Of a stretch of 64,000 nt of DNA, positions 1-9,300 are shown piece by piece. The position numbers and the translations under genes are program-made. Source of the DNA: CAYWMD01 sp964458575. Its GTDB lineage: Bacteria; Verrucomicrobiota; Verrucomicrobiia; Limisphaerales; JADLHS01. Within the stretch, counting starts at the first letter, position 1, and each line of letters begins with the position of its first letter. The DNA lies in NCBI GenBank assembly GCA_964458575.1, contig CAYWMD010000031.1, forward strand, positions 1 to 64,000, in the 5' to 3' direction. Under the pieces are notes generated by a model, which saw only the letters and a program-made list of their open reading frames with translations, did not search any database and was not told where the DNA came from.

Positions 1-35
1 TGTAAATACAATGTACAGACAATTCTTACAAAAAG

Positions 36-164
36 TTAAGTACAGGCTCTAGCCGCCGTCAGTGGGGCCACACAGAACTGTTCAATTCCCAGCGCCCACG
101 CCGTTTCCTCTACGGACAGCAGCGCTGGCCAATTGCGCACGTTCAGGAACTCTTCTCTTTTCAT
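36..164 (-). pseudogene. Fragment of a small helix-turn-helix-type DNA-binding protein
   Basis: A 42-codon minus-strand frame starts at an ATG at 164 and contains NVRNWPALLSVEETAWALG. This resembles the N-terminal half of short excisionase-like or MerR-like DNA-binding proteins, in which a tryptophan-rich start leads into a helix-turn-helix. After about residue 36 the family-like sequence stops and the frame ends at the TAA at 36-38, beside an AT-rich stretch (1-40). I read it as a gene truncated at its 3' end, probably by insertion or deletion near position 45. The family assignment is from memory of similar proteins and is uncertain. Confidence 0.35.
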
Positions 165-326
165 AATTCATAACCTTCGCAGACATCCTGTAGCACTAGC
201 CCAGGATCGCAACGTACTCCGCAGAATGCCCGTGTTTACGATGTGTTTGGCGCGATTTGGCTTTGGATGGAGAGCTGATACCATTGCGATTGACCCACCA
301 GAGATTTCTCGGGAGCATGGCGGTAT

Positions 327-1226
327 ATGGCGAGCGCCAAGAAATACCCGACGACGAACACAGAGTTTAACCGAATGTTCAAATCAGAGGCGGCGCGTCG
401 TGAGTATCTTTCGAAGTTGCGTTGGCCGAAGGGATTCGTTTGTCCCGGATGCCGTGGGCAAGAAGCTTGGGTCGTAAGAGGTGTGATTTACAAATGCAGC
501 AAGTGCAAACGCGAAACCAGCCTCACCGCGGGTACACTCTTCCAAAAATCGAATCTGACGCTCTGGGAGTGGTTCAAACTCGCATGGGAGACAGTCTCAA
601 GGTCGGAGGGTGCATCGGCAGCATTGTTTAACTCATCGCTGGACATGGACCGAACCACTTCGACGGATTGGCGGGCGCTGCGCAAGCTGCAACAGGCGAT
701 GAAGCCTTCGGATCGATGGAAGTTGTCGGGCGAGGTGGAGTTCGTCGACACCACTTTGATAACTCGGGGTAAACGACCACGCAGGATTCAACTCTTGGTG
801 CAGCGCCGTGGTAAGCAAAGGGGCGAGGTGCGAATGGCAGAGGCTCTCACGCGGTCCCGCTTCGAGCTTACCCGTTTCATCGAAGAGAATGTGGAGAAAG
901 CAGCGACTGTTTATGGAAACGATTGGCGGGGATGTGCTTCATTGTCGCAGGCTGGTTATCGGCTAAAGACGGTCCGTCGGACGGCTGTGGCCAAGGCGGA
1001 GAATGTAGCTGACGAATTGAAGCGGTATTTTCGAAAACGACCTCAAGCTGCCGTTCGTGCGGAGAGCTTCGTGGCGCGTTTAAATGAATTTGCCTTCCGC
1101 TTCAACAGCGCCAAGGCCGCCAATCACGGAAAGGCGTTCTACCAATTATTGAAGCGAGCCGTTGATTCAAAAGCTTTCAGTGGTCGAGCCACAACTACTC
1201 TAGCAGATCATTATTTACCGCTATAG
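327..1226 (+). CDS. IS1595-family (ISXO2-like) transposase
   Basis: The 299-aa product has the layout of IS1595-group DDE transposases. An N-terminal zinc ribbon has C39/C42 and C57/C60, followed by the usual SLTAGTLF segment. A linker with a helical region leads to an RNase H-like catalytic domain, with acidic candidates D141 (in EVEFVD), D199 (in YGNDW) and E254 (in RLNEFAFRFN). Length is normal for the family. The usual VDExYxG around the first aspartate is degraded to VDTTLI, so activity is doubtful. I could not find convincing terminal inverted repeats or a target duplication, so I annotate only the gene. Its stop codon lies inside a perfect palindrome at 1216-1231. It sits beside a truncated gene and a toxin-antitoxin operon, as expected in accessory DNA. 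Confidence 0.85.
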   Translation: MASAKKYPTTNTEFNRMFKSEAARREYLSKLRWPKGFVCPGCRGQEAWVVRGVIYKCSKCKRETSLTAGTLFQKSNLTLWEWFKLAWETVSRSEGASAALFNSSLDMDRTTSTDWRALRKLQQAMKPSDRWKLSGEVEFVDTTLITRGKRPRRIQLLVQRRGKQRGEVRMAEALTRSRFELTRFIEENVEKAATVYGNDWRGCASLSQAGYRLKTVRRTAVAKAENVADELKRYFRKRPQAAVRAESFVARLNEFAFRFNSAKAANHGKAFYQLLKRAVDSKAFSGRATTTLADHYLPL

Positions 1227-1231
1227 CGGTA
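1216..1231. promoter_or_regulatory. Perfect 16-nt palindrome, candidate HipB operator O1
   Basis: TACCGCTATAGCGGTA is a perfect inverted repeat overlapping the transposase stop codon. A related site with the same TACCG and CGGTA arms lies at 1358-1373 directly before hipB, and a half-site AGCGGTA lies at 1296-1302. HipB-type repressors bind such palindromes upstream of their own operon and often use two sites to loop DNA. Assignment to HipB is inference. Confidence 0.55.
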
Positions 1232-1357
1232 TTTTATTCCGATTTTGGTTATTTTCTGCCTGTTGATACCGAACATCTGTGAAATCTACTGTCAAAGCGG
1301 TAAAATATGCTTGCTAACATCTAAAAAGTGCAGAATCGTCTGAGTTGCAAAGAAAAT

Positions 1358-1373
1358 TACCGGCATAGCGGTA
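1358..1373. promoter_or_regulatory. Candidate HipB operator O2 just upstream of hipB
   Basis: TACCGGCATAGCGGTA has the same 5-nt arms as the palindrome at 1216-1231, with a divergent centre. It ends one base before the hipB ATG at 1375, so it covers the ribosome-binding region. A repressor bound here would block transcription elongation or initiation into the operon. The two sites are 142 nt apart centre to centre. Confidence 0.5.
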
Positions 1374-1374
1374 T

Positions 1375-1623
1375 ATGAATGATGATTTGAAAAGCGTCGT
1401 GCGGCACCATCGCCGGCTGAGTGGGCTTAGCCAAGCGGAGTTGGCCAAGCACGCCGGTGTGGGCAAAACGGTGGTCTTCGACATTGAACACGGAAAAGAA
1501 TCTGTTCAATTCGACACTTTGAAGAAGGTGCTCGCTGCGCTGAATATCAAATTCATCCTGCAAAGTCCCGTGCTGGAGAAGCGCGAGAAAGGACAGCCTA
1601 AACCCAACGGCCCCACCACATGA
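1375..1623 (+). CDS. hipB: HipB-like XRE-family antitoxin/repressor
   Basis: The 82-aa protein is a single Cro/C1-type helix-turn-helix domain: LSGLSQAELAKHAGVGKTVV forms helices 2-3 and the ALNIKFIL segment forms the end strand. HipB proteins dimerise, bind palindromic operators and repress the hip operon, and in some systems they hold the kinase inactive. Its stop overlaps the next start by 4 nt (ATGA), so it is translationally coupled to the HipS-like gene. The start at 1375 follows the candidate operator at 1358-1373. The family call is strong from the fold, size and the two downstream genes. Confidence 0.85.
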   Translation: MNDDLKSVVRHHRRLSGLSQAELAKHAGVGKTVVFDIEHGKESVQFDTLKKVLAALNIKFILQSPVLEKREKGQPKPNGPTT

Positions 1624-1928
1624 GAAAGGCCGAAGTTTATCAGCAGGGGACGCTCGCAGGAACTCTTGAAGAACTTGATCGGGGTCGCTGGCGATTCATT
1701 TACGCGTCCGACTATCGCGGGCAGCCGATCTCCCTCGCTTTGGGAATCCGCGAAGCCCCTTACGAATTTGACAGATTTCCGCCGGTATTTGAAGGACTCC
1801 TTCCGGAGGGATTGCCGCTCGAAGCCTTCCTGCGGCAATACAAGATCGACAAGCAAGATTTGTTCAAACAATTGGTGACCGTAGGCGAGGACGTCGTTGG
1901 ATCGCTGACGATCAAGGAAGTGAGATGA
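1620..1928 (+). CDS. hipS: HipS-like protein (separate HipA N-terminal subdomain 1)
   Basis: This 102-aa protein matches the N-terminal subdomain of HipA kinases: LAGTLEEL and SDYRGQPISLALGI, then the typical PPVFEGLLPEGLPLEAFLR and a QDLFKQLVTVGEDVVGSL stretch. In E. coli-type HipA this region is the start of one long polypeptide; here it ends with its own stop and overlaps the kinase start by 4 nt. In the characterised HipBST system the equivalent small protein (HipS) is the antitoxin that neutralises the HipT kinase. The clean ATGA overlaps on both sides argue for a real three-gene arrangement and against a frameshifted hipA. Confidence 0.8.
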   Translation: MRKAEVYQQGTLAGTLEELDRGRWRFIYASDYRGQPISLALGIREAPYEFDRFPPVFEGLLPEGLPLEAFLRQYKIDKQDLFKQLVTVGEDVVGSLTIKEVR

Positions 1929-2854
1929 ACCGCTGTCCCATCACATACGAGGCTTTGCCAGAAGGTGCATCCTACTCGCAGCAAGGTTTGAAGTTGTTGA
2001 ACCGAAACCTAATGTCTCTGGCGCCGCTCGAATTCACCGCGGAGCAGCAACGGCAGGAGTCAATCAATCGCGTCGGAAAGATGTCGATCCAAGGGCTGCA
2101 GCTCAAACTCAGCGTCGTGCTGCGGATTACAGAGGGGCGATTCGAAGTCGTGAATCGGGGCGGACAATACATCTTGAAGCCTCAAAGTCTGGATTTTCCC
2201 GAACTGCCCGAAAACGAGGACGTGACTATGCGAATGGCGGAGGTAGTGGGAATTGAGGTGCCGGTCCATGGCTTGGCTCGCTCAATCGATGGTTCTTTCA
2301 GCTATTTCATCAAACGCTTTGATCGCGAAGTTCGTGACCGACTGCCCGTTGAAGATTTCGCCCAACTGAGTGGTGAGAGCCGTGAAACGAAGTACGATTC
2401 TTCGATGGAAAAGGTCGCCTCCGTCATCGAGCAATTTTGTACATTTCCAGCCCTCGAACGGGTGAAACTCTTCGAGCGTACGTTGTTCAGCTTTTTAGTG
2501 GGAAATGAAGACATGCACCTGAAGAACTTCTCCTTGATCACGCGCAAGGAGAAGGTTGAACTCGCTCCGGCTTACGATTTCTTAAACACAAGCATCGCGC
2601 TGAAAGCTGCGAAGGAAGAAATGGCCCTTCCGATCAAAGGAAAGAAGTCAAAGCTCACTCGCAACGATCTCCTAAACTATTTCGCCCGTGAGCGGCTGCA
2701 AATTAACGAAAGGGTATTGAACGATGTCCTTTCCCGATTTGCCAAGGCGGTGCCAGCGTGGCGCGATCTGCTGGAACAGAGTTTTCTATCGGCGGACGCG
2801 AAGCAGAAATACAGTGCCGTTCTGACAGAAAGGGGACGCCGGATGCAGTTATGA
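1925..2854 (+). CDS. hipT: HipT-like serine/threonine kinase toxin (HipA core)
   Basis: The 309-aa protein is the HipA-like kinase core without subdomain 1. A Gly-rich/autophosphorylation loop reads KMSIQGLQLKLS, with S54-I55-Q56 in the position of the regulatory serine motif of HipT. The nucleotide-binding lysine is likely in QYILKPQ. The catalytic loop GNEDMHLKN carries D196, and the metal-binding AYDFL carries D218. HipA kinases inactivate aminoacyl-tRNA synthetases (GltX for HipA, TrpS for HipT of E. coli O127), stopping translation; the target here cannot be told from sequence. All active-site residues look intact. A 125-nt repeat begins 63 nt downstream. Confidence 0.85.
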   Translation: MNRCPITYEALPEGASYSQQGLKLLNRNLMSLAPLEFTAEQQRQESINRVGKMSIQGLQLKLSVVLRITEGRFEVVNRGGQYILKPQSLDFPELPENEDVTMRMAEVVGIEVPVHGLARSIDGSFSYFIKRFDREVRDRLPVEDFAQLSGESRETKYDSSMEKVASVIEQFCTFPALERVKLFERTLFSFLVGNEDMHLKNFSLITRKEKVELAPAYDFLNTSIALKAAKEEMALPIKGKKSKLTRNDLLNYFARERLQINERVLNDVLSRFAKAVPAWRDLLEQSFLSADAKQKYSAVLTERGRRMQL

Positions 2855-2916
2855 CTTGGAGCGGTGATTCCGGAGAGCAAGCAAGGGTTGGAATACGGTT
2901 GGATCTCCCACGCATT

Positions 2917-3041
2917 AACGAACACCAAAACGAATACAAAAAGCGTACGAAACCACTGATTTCATTGGCTAAAGGTACTCTTGATTTGTGCGGAAAAATC
3001 GCTAGTTTCCGCACGAAACTGGTCGTCAGACGCCGATTCCG
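2917..3041 (+). repeat. 125-nt direct repeat, left copy (flanks the DUF4132/MoxR segment)
   Basis: This stretch is identical to 24686-24810 except for two mismatches in its first 24 bases. It starts with two degenerate 12-mers (CGAACACCAAAA and CGAATACAAAAA; perfect CGAATACCAAAA in the other copy). It contains a perfect 9-bp hairpin, GTGCGGAAA at 2988-2996 with TTTCCGCAC at 3006-3014 and a 9-nt loop. Sequence similarity stops abruptly at 3041/24810. It could be a dispersed repeat family, an attachment-type site or a footprint of recombination. Confidence 0.9.
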
Positions 3042-3377
3042 ACACCCGCCTTTCGAATTCGGGCGGATATTGTTGGATACGGCCGGATGATTCCAAATTG
3101 AGGTTTGCCGGTACTGTCCGCTTCCGGCAGAGGAATGGCCACAATCGCCCCGGCAGAACGATTAGGGGTGCTCCGCGTCTGGGAATGACGGCGACAGCGA
3201 ACTCGGATGTGTTGCCGGCTTGTTCCGCAGGCCGGCCGACGACCTCGCCTCCGCGTGCTCGCGTGGAATGTATCGAGCAATGCACCCCCCCGCTCCTACC
3301 AAGCGCCTATTTTCGTCCTCGTGTTTATGCGACGAGTTGGTAAAATCGGTGGTCACAAGTCTTTGGAGACCGCGCTT
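3042..3377. other. Non-coding stretch before the DUF4132 operon
   Basis: I see no recognisable gene here on either strand. The reading frame of the first DUF4132 gene is open from 3207, but the upstream part has no family-like sequence. The region should hold the operon promoter; TTGGTAAAATCGG near 3338 contains a possible -10 element, with no clear -35. Confidence 0.4.
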
Positions 3378-6374
3378 ATGGCAACGATCATCGAAATTCT
3401 TGAGCGACTCACCAGTTGGAGCAGCGATTGGAAACACCCCGCGTGGAAACAATACGTGCTCACCGGCGACCAGAAATTGCTGAAACAACTACCCGATATG
3501 TCGCGGTGGTATGGAGTGGATTCCGACTTTTTGGCCGCTCTCCGTTTACCCAAGGCACTGGACGAACCCAGCCGCCGGGCACTGGAAGCCTTCTACGCTG
3601 CAAGACTTGAAAACGCCTTGGGTCAATGGCTTGGAAAAACTCTGGCCGTCAACGACGAGTCTGTGGACGAATATGAACCGGGCTGCCAGTTTCTGAAGGA
3701 ACTGGGCTGTTCACCGCTGACGATTGCCTATCTGACCGCCGTCCATGTCCGCCCGCTGTTACGCAACGACCGGCGCGTCACCAGTGCCGGCGCCCTGTTA
3801 TGCAAACTCAAAGCCGGCGATTTGCTGACATTGGTGGACCGTTATGCGAAGGAGCATCAATACAACGTTGCGGAAATCGCCCCGGTGCTGGCCGCGCATG
3901 CATCGGCAACATTGAGCGATGTGCTCCAGCAACGTTTGGAGAAAAAGTTACTTTTGGGTTTACGCACGCCATTCTGGAAAGCGGTATTGGAACAAGACCG
4001 TTCCTGTTTCGAACCACTCGCCGCGAAGGCCTTTCAGTGCTACGAAGATTCGTGGGAGTGTTTCCAGATCGGTCGGGAACTGGCCGGTCTTGATCTTGAT
4101 AGATATGGACCCGCCGTGGAGCAACGAGCGCTGAAGTATCTCAAGACTGGGATTGGCACCTCCAACGCGGAGCATCAGGGGTGGGCGAATGAGTCAGCCA
4201 TTTGGCTGCTGACGCACGCGGCGCACCGCAATCTGGTGGCACTTCAGGAATTCCTCGCCGCTGATCCAGATCCTGACGGGTGGAATGCACTGTGGCGGGA
4301 GGAGCCGAAGGCCACCGTTGTAGATTGTGCAGCCAAAGCATTGCAGCGCGACGCTATCCCGCTCTTTGAGGCGTGCTTCCAAACCGAGCAACCGCTGGTG
4401 CAGTTCCGCGCGCTTCAGAATTGGACAAGTTTCAAGAATCCCACCGACAACGACAGGATCATTGAACTGTTTCGCGTAGCCATTGCTTCCAAAGACTCGG
4501 TGACAGTTCCCAAAATCTTGAGATTCTTTTGGGATTGGAACGCAAGCGCGGTCGAGGCGGATGTTTGGAATTTGCTGGGGCACAAATCACGCGCCGTGCG
4601 CGAAATCGCAGCCAGCTTGCTGGCGAAACTGGGTGAAGCGCGGATTGGCAAAGCCAAGGAACTCTGGTCCGCCAAACGTGCGGACACCCGGATCACCACG
4701 ATCAGTTGGCTCAAAGCCGTCGGCACAGCACAGGCCATCACGGAATTGAAGCTGCGTCTTGAAGTGGAGGAGGACGACAATGTCCGGGACGCGCTATTGC
4801 TCGCCATTGAGAAACTTGCCGGCCCCAACGCCAAGCCGGACCTGGCCGAACTGGAGAAACGCATCAAGAAGACGTTGGCCCAGCTCGAACAATCGCCCGT
4901 CAAATGGCTCGACCCAAAGAAACTGCCCTTGCCCAAACTCAAAGACGGCAAAAAGCTCGACGCAAACCGGCTGCTCTATTTGCTTTATCGCCAATCCCGC
5001 GTGAAGGAGATGCGCGCTGACATCGAAGCCAAGCCGCTCTACGCGATGTTGGACCGCGCGACCAGCGGAGATCTCGCGCTCGCGGTGGTGCAGGCTTTCT
5101 TCGGGTCCAAGATGGACGCGGAGGATCGCTGGACCATGGCCTTTGCGGCGGTGGTGGGAGATGATCGGCTGGTGCCGTTGCTCGTGCGCCAGATTCCGAC
5201 TTGGGCGGATGCGAGTCGCGGCAAGCTGGCCGAGTATGCGGTCGGCGCGCTGGCTTTGTTGGGGACCGACTCCGCGTTGTTGGCGGTTGACGCCATGGCG
5301 ATTCGCTATCGCGCCAAAAACAAGAACATCGGCAAGGCTGCTGCCGAGGCCTTCGCCGAAGCTGCGCAAGCGCGCGGATTGACGCCCGAGGAGCTGGGGG
5401 ATGTCGTGGTACCCTGGCTGGGCTTTGAGCCAGGGCAGCCGCGAATCTTGGACGCTGGCAAAGCCAAGGTCGAAGTCCGCATCACGGACGATTTCAAGTT
5501 CGCCTTCCGCGACCCAACCACCAACAAGAAAATTGCCAAGCTGCCGGACAGCGTCCCGGCAACCGTGAAGAACGAATTCAAGGAACTCTCGGCGACGTTG
5601 AAGGAAGCCACCAAGTCGCAACTGCTGCGCATGGAGACCCTCATGGTCCGGCAGTTCCGCTGGACCGTGAAGCGTTGGCGGGAACTTTACCTTCAGCATC
5701 CGCTTCTACAGCCGTTTGCCCACCGTTTGATCTGGGGGTGCTACGATGCGAAGGGAAAGTTGAGCGCCACCTTCCGTGCGTTAGAGGACCATTCCCTAAC
5801 AGATTCCGGCGACGAAGCGGTTGAGCTTCCGGCGCAGGGAAATGTTGGCGTAGTACATCCGCTCGAACTTGCCGCCGACTTGCGGCAGGCCTGGCTCAAG
5901 CATCTGGCCGACTACAACATCGTGCCGCCGTTTGCCCAACTGGAACGAACGGTCGTCACGGTGAAGCCGGAGCAGAAGGACTTGAAATACGGTAGCGATG
6001 TGGTGGGAACGGAACTCAATGCCATGACGTTCAAAGGCCGGGCCGAACGATTGGGCTGGGCCCGCGGTTCGGTGGTGGATGCCGGTGGCGTAAATGAATA
6101 CTTGAAGACTTTTCCCACGGCGGGAGTAGATGTGTTCATTTACCTGGAGGGGATGTACATCGGCGTAGGGATGGATGATAGCATCAAGCTCGACAAATTC
6201 TTCTTCGTCAAGCATGGCAGCGTGAAGATCGGGAGCTACGAATACGACGAGCCCAGCGAGGCCTCCGATCCGCGGCTCGTTCCCTTCGGCGAAGTTCCGG
6301 CCATTGCCTTTTCCGAGGCGATGGGCGACCTGGCGAAGATCGCAGGTAAACAGGTCGAATCCGAAACCGAATAA
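3378..6374 (+). CDS. DUF4132 (MolR/YehI-like) protein, subfamily A copy 1
   Basis: Protein of 998 aa from the ATG at 3378, which has a GGAG ribosome-binding site nine bases upstream. It begins with a conserved YVLTGDQKLLKQL motif near residue 25. Helical HEAT-like repeats follow, clear around residues 390-500 (SRAVREIAASLLAKLGEARI). A region with YLLYRQSRVKEM precedes the C-terminal DUF4132 domain, which runs from about residue 750 (RMETLMVRQFRW) through IWGCYDAKGKL, RALEDHSLTD and RQAWLKHLADYN to FKGRAERLGWARGSVVDAGG and LVPFGEVPAIAFSEAMGDL. The biochemical role of DUF4132 is unknown; HEAT repeats suggest a scaffold or protein-binding surface. It opens an operon with three more DUF4132 genes and MoxR, DUF5682, VWA and SWIM genes. 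Its closest relative in the window is the next gene. Confidence 0.85.
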   Translation: MATIIEILERLTSWSSDWKHPAWKQYVLTGDQKLLKQLPDMSRWYGVDSDFLAALRLPKALDEPSRRALEAFYAARLENALGQWLGKTLAVNDESVDEYEPGCQFLKELGCSPLTIAYLTAVHVRPLLRNDRRVTSAGALLCKLKAGDLLTLVDRYAKEHQYNVAEIAPVLAAHASATLSDVLQQRLEKKLLLGLRTPFWKAVLEQDRSCFEPLAAKAFQCYEDSWECFQIGRELAGLDLDRYGPAVEQRALKYLKTGIGTSNAEHQGWANESAIWLLTHAAHRNLVALQEFLAADPDPDGWNALWREEPKATVVDCAAKALQRDAIPLFEACFQTEQPLVQFRALQNWTSFKNPTDNDRIIELFRVAIASKDSVTVPKILRFFWDWNASAVEADVWNLLGHKSRAVREIAASLLAKLGEARIGKAKELWSAKRADTRITTISWLKAVGTAQAITELKLRLEVEEDDNVRDALLLAIEKLAGPNAKPDLAELEKRIKKTLAQLEQSPVKWLDPKKLPLPKLKDGKKLDANRLLYLLYRQSRVKEMRADIEAKPLYAMLDRATSGDLALAVVQAFFGSKMDAEDRWTMAFAAVVGDDRLVPLLVRQIPTWADASRGKLAEYAVGALALLGTDSALLAVDAMAIRYRAKNKNIGKAAAEAFAEAAQARGLTPEELGDVVVPWLGFEPGQPRILDAGKAKVEVRITDDFKFAFRDPTTNKKIAKLPDSVPATVKNEFKELSATLKEATKSQLLRMETLMVRQFRWTVKRWRELYLQHPLLQPFAHRLIWGCYDAKGKLSATFRALEDHSLTDSGDEAVELPAQGNVGVVHPLELAADLRQAWLKHLADYNIVPPFAQLERTVVTVKPEQKDLKYGSDVVGTELNAMTFKGRAERLGWARGSVVDAGGVNEYLKTFPTAGVDVFIYLEGMYIGVGMDDSIKLDKFFFVKHGSVKIGSYEYDEPSEASDPRLVPFGEVPAIAFSEAMGDLAKIAGKQVESETE

Positions 6375-6388
6375 CCAATCCCAACTAT

Positions 6389-9300
6389 ATGGAGCATCTG
6401 ACCAAGGCCATGGAAAAGATGGCCAAGAATGCCGGAACCACTCTGTCCCGGATGTATCTGAAGGACGTAAACAACTATGTCCTCACTGGCGACCAGAAGC
6501 TTCTGCGCGGGTTGCTCAAGCTGGATGACGCGAGGATGAATTCGTTGTGCCAGTTGGCCCGTGCCTTCGCCCGGCCGGACAAGTGGGGTGATGGGGAACT
6601 TCGCCTGATTGAATTCTTTGTCCGCCGCTGCGATCTGTTCAACGGCAAGGACAAGGGGCATCCGCAAGGCCAGTGCAGCGACTGGCCGCTGCCCAATTGT
6701 CTGAAACGCCATCTGGAAACTGAAAAGCCGGAGCAGGATTTCTGCAGCCTGCTGCGTGATCGAGTGCTCTCATTTGGCGTTGTTGAATCACGCTGGCTGA
6801 CGATGGTCGCCCGCCACGTCGAACCGCGGGCGGTTGACGGGAGGCTCACCTCGGCGGGTCGCTATCTGGCGGCCCAACCCGTTGACAAATTGATGAAGGT
6901 GCTTTCGGCGTTGTTCTACCATTGCACGGACCGGGATTTCATGCCGGCTTTCGCAGCGGAGTCTCCGCCGAAGCTGATGGCGCTGATGGACGAGCTGATT
7001 CGCCGGAAAAAAGCGGATGATCTGCCACGCGGAGGCTGGGTGGCAGCTCTGGAACAGGATGCCAAAGGTTTCGAATCGCGCGTGGCGGCCGCATTTAGCC
7101 TGATGCGCGAAGGGGAAGAAAAAAGCCTGCTCGCAAAGAGTCTCGAGAAACACTTCCCCGGGAAATATCGCAAACAGACCTTGAAGGCTGCCAGCAGCAT
7201 TGGGGCGGCCTTGGGAGGTGAGGAACAAGCTGCCGCCGCGCGCTGGTTGATCGAACAACAAGGCGACGCCGCCATTCCCGCCATCACTGATTACGTCGCC
7301 AAATGGAATCTCAAGAATCCCTGTATTCAGGATTGGAAAGTCGAAGTTCTGGGTGAATCGGCCAAGCTCCTTGGCAGCAAGCTGCGACCGGCGTTGGCGG
7401 CCGCGATGCAAAAGGATATGCCCGAACTTCGTCACGGGGCGTTGGAATTATGGATTGGCTTTCATGATCCCGCGGACGATGGAACGCTCGAACGGCAATT
7501 GCTCAAGGAACTTGCCGCCGCCGACGCAAAACTATTGGTCCAGTTCATTCCGTTGGCGGCTTCCTGGAACGTGCCGCGGATTGCGCCGCGGTTGTGGGAG
7601 TTGCTGGAAGATAAATCGAAGCCGGTTCGGGAAGCTGCCGCTCAAGCTTTGAGCAAACTCGGAGACGAAGCCGTTCCCAAGGCGGTGGAGCTTCTGGCGG
7701 TTCGCAAAGCCGACACACGCAAGGCCGCGGCAGTTCTGCTCGCTTCCATCGCCAGTGACCAGGCGCGGCAGGCTTTGCGCGATCATTTGAAACAGGAATC
7801 ATCCGCAGATATCCGCGACTTGATTCAAAAGGCGCTCGCCACGCGAGCGCCACAATCGAAAACTACCGACCGCAAGACATCAGCCATGAACGCGCAAACT
7901 CCCGGAGCTCCTTTGGTGGACCAGAAACAAGTCGAAGCCGCTATCGCCAGCGCCGCGCCGAAGATCAAGAGCCTGCCAGCAAGCTGGATCAATGAGCCCG
8001 CGTTGCCACCGATCTATTTTGCCGATGGCAGCGCATTGAACAAAGAGGCCGTGCGCTATTTGCTCTACCGCCAGTCGCGCGAAAAGGAAATGGCCGCCGA
8101 TACCGAGGCCGCATTGCTTTATGCCTTGATTGATCGCAAGCGCAGTGGGGACTTCGCCCTCTCGGTTCTGAATGGCTATCTCGGCTCTCAACTCGATGCG
8201 AAAGACCGCTGGGCGCTGGCGGTGGCTGGCTTACTCGGCGATGACCGCATCGTGCCCTTGCTCACCAAACGAATCGCCGAGTGGGCGGAGGCAGCCCGCG
8301 GCAAGCTGGCCGAATACGCCGTGCAAGCACTGGCGCTACTCGCCTCCGATGCGGCACTGCTCGCCGTGGATGCGATGGCCATCCGCTATCGCACGAAATT
8401 CAAAAATATAGGCAAAGCGGCTGGCCAAGCTTTCGCTGCGGCGGCTGATGCGCGGGGTCTTTCCCCGGCTGAATTGGGTGATCGAGTGTTGCCATGGCTG
8501 GGTTTTGAGCCGGGCAAACCACGCGTCTTGGAGTTTGGCGATCATCGCATCGAGGTTTCCATCGGCTTGGATTGCAAACTGACCTGGCGCGACCTGGTGA
8601 AGGGCAAAGCGGTCAAGACCCTGCCTGCGAACGCGCCGGATGAGATCAAAGCGGAGATGAAGGAATTGTCCGCTGGTTTGAAAGAAGCGGTCAAAGCACA
8701 ACTGCTCCGCATGGAGAATCTCATGGTGCAGCAGCATCGCTGGCCGGCGGCGCGCTGGGTGGAATTGTTTCTCGCGCACCCGCTCGTGTTTCCGTTTGCG
8801 AACCGACTGGTTTGGGGCACGTTCGGAACGGATGGCAAACTCGTCGGCACATTCCGCGCACTCGAAGATCGTTCACTCACCAGCGCGGGAGATGAATCTT
8901 TTCCCAAACCCAGCCAGGGCGGTGTCGGCATTGTTCACCCGCTCGAACTCACCCTCGAACAACGTCAGGCCTGGCTCAAGCATCTCGCGGACTACAACGT
9001 CGTGCCGCCGTTCGCGCAACTCGAACGCCCTGTCGTAAGCCTCAAGCCCGGTCAGGAGAAGGTCCGCGTCAGCAAGGAACTCGAAGGTACTGAATTAAAC
9101 GCGATGACGTTCAAAGGTCGTGCGGAACGCCTAGGTTGGTCGCGCGGCTCGGTGGTGGATGCCGGTGGCGTGAATTACTACTACAAACAATTCCCGGCGG
9201 CGGGCGTGGATGTCTTCATCGCTCTGGAGGGGATGTACGTGGGGATAGATATGTATTCCGACATCACGCTGGGCCAGGTGATGTTCGTGAAACACCGCAG

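Noticed and set aside
1..326. Terminal inverted repeats for the IS1595-type element
   Set aside because: I could not match any left-hand sequence to the region after 1226, so element ends are not defined.
1620..2854. Frameshifted single hipA gene
   Set aside because: Both junctions are clean ATGA overlaps with intact domains, and split HipS/HipT operons are known.
2917..3041. Direct repeat as a tRNA- or tmRNA-derived attachment site
   Set aside because: No tRNA cloverleaf or tmRNA 3' end can be recognised in it, although an attachment role of another type remains possible.
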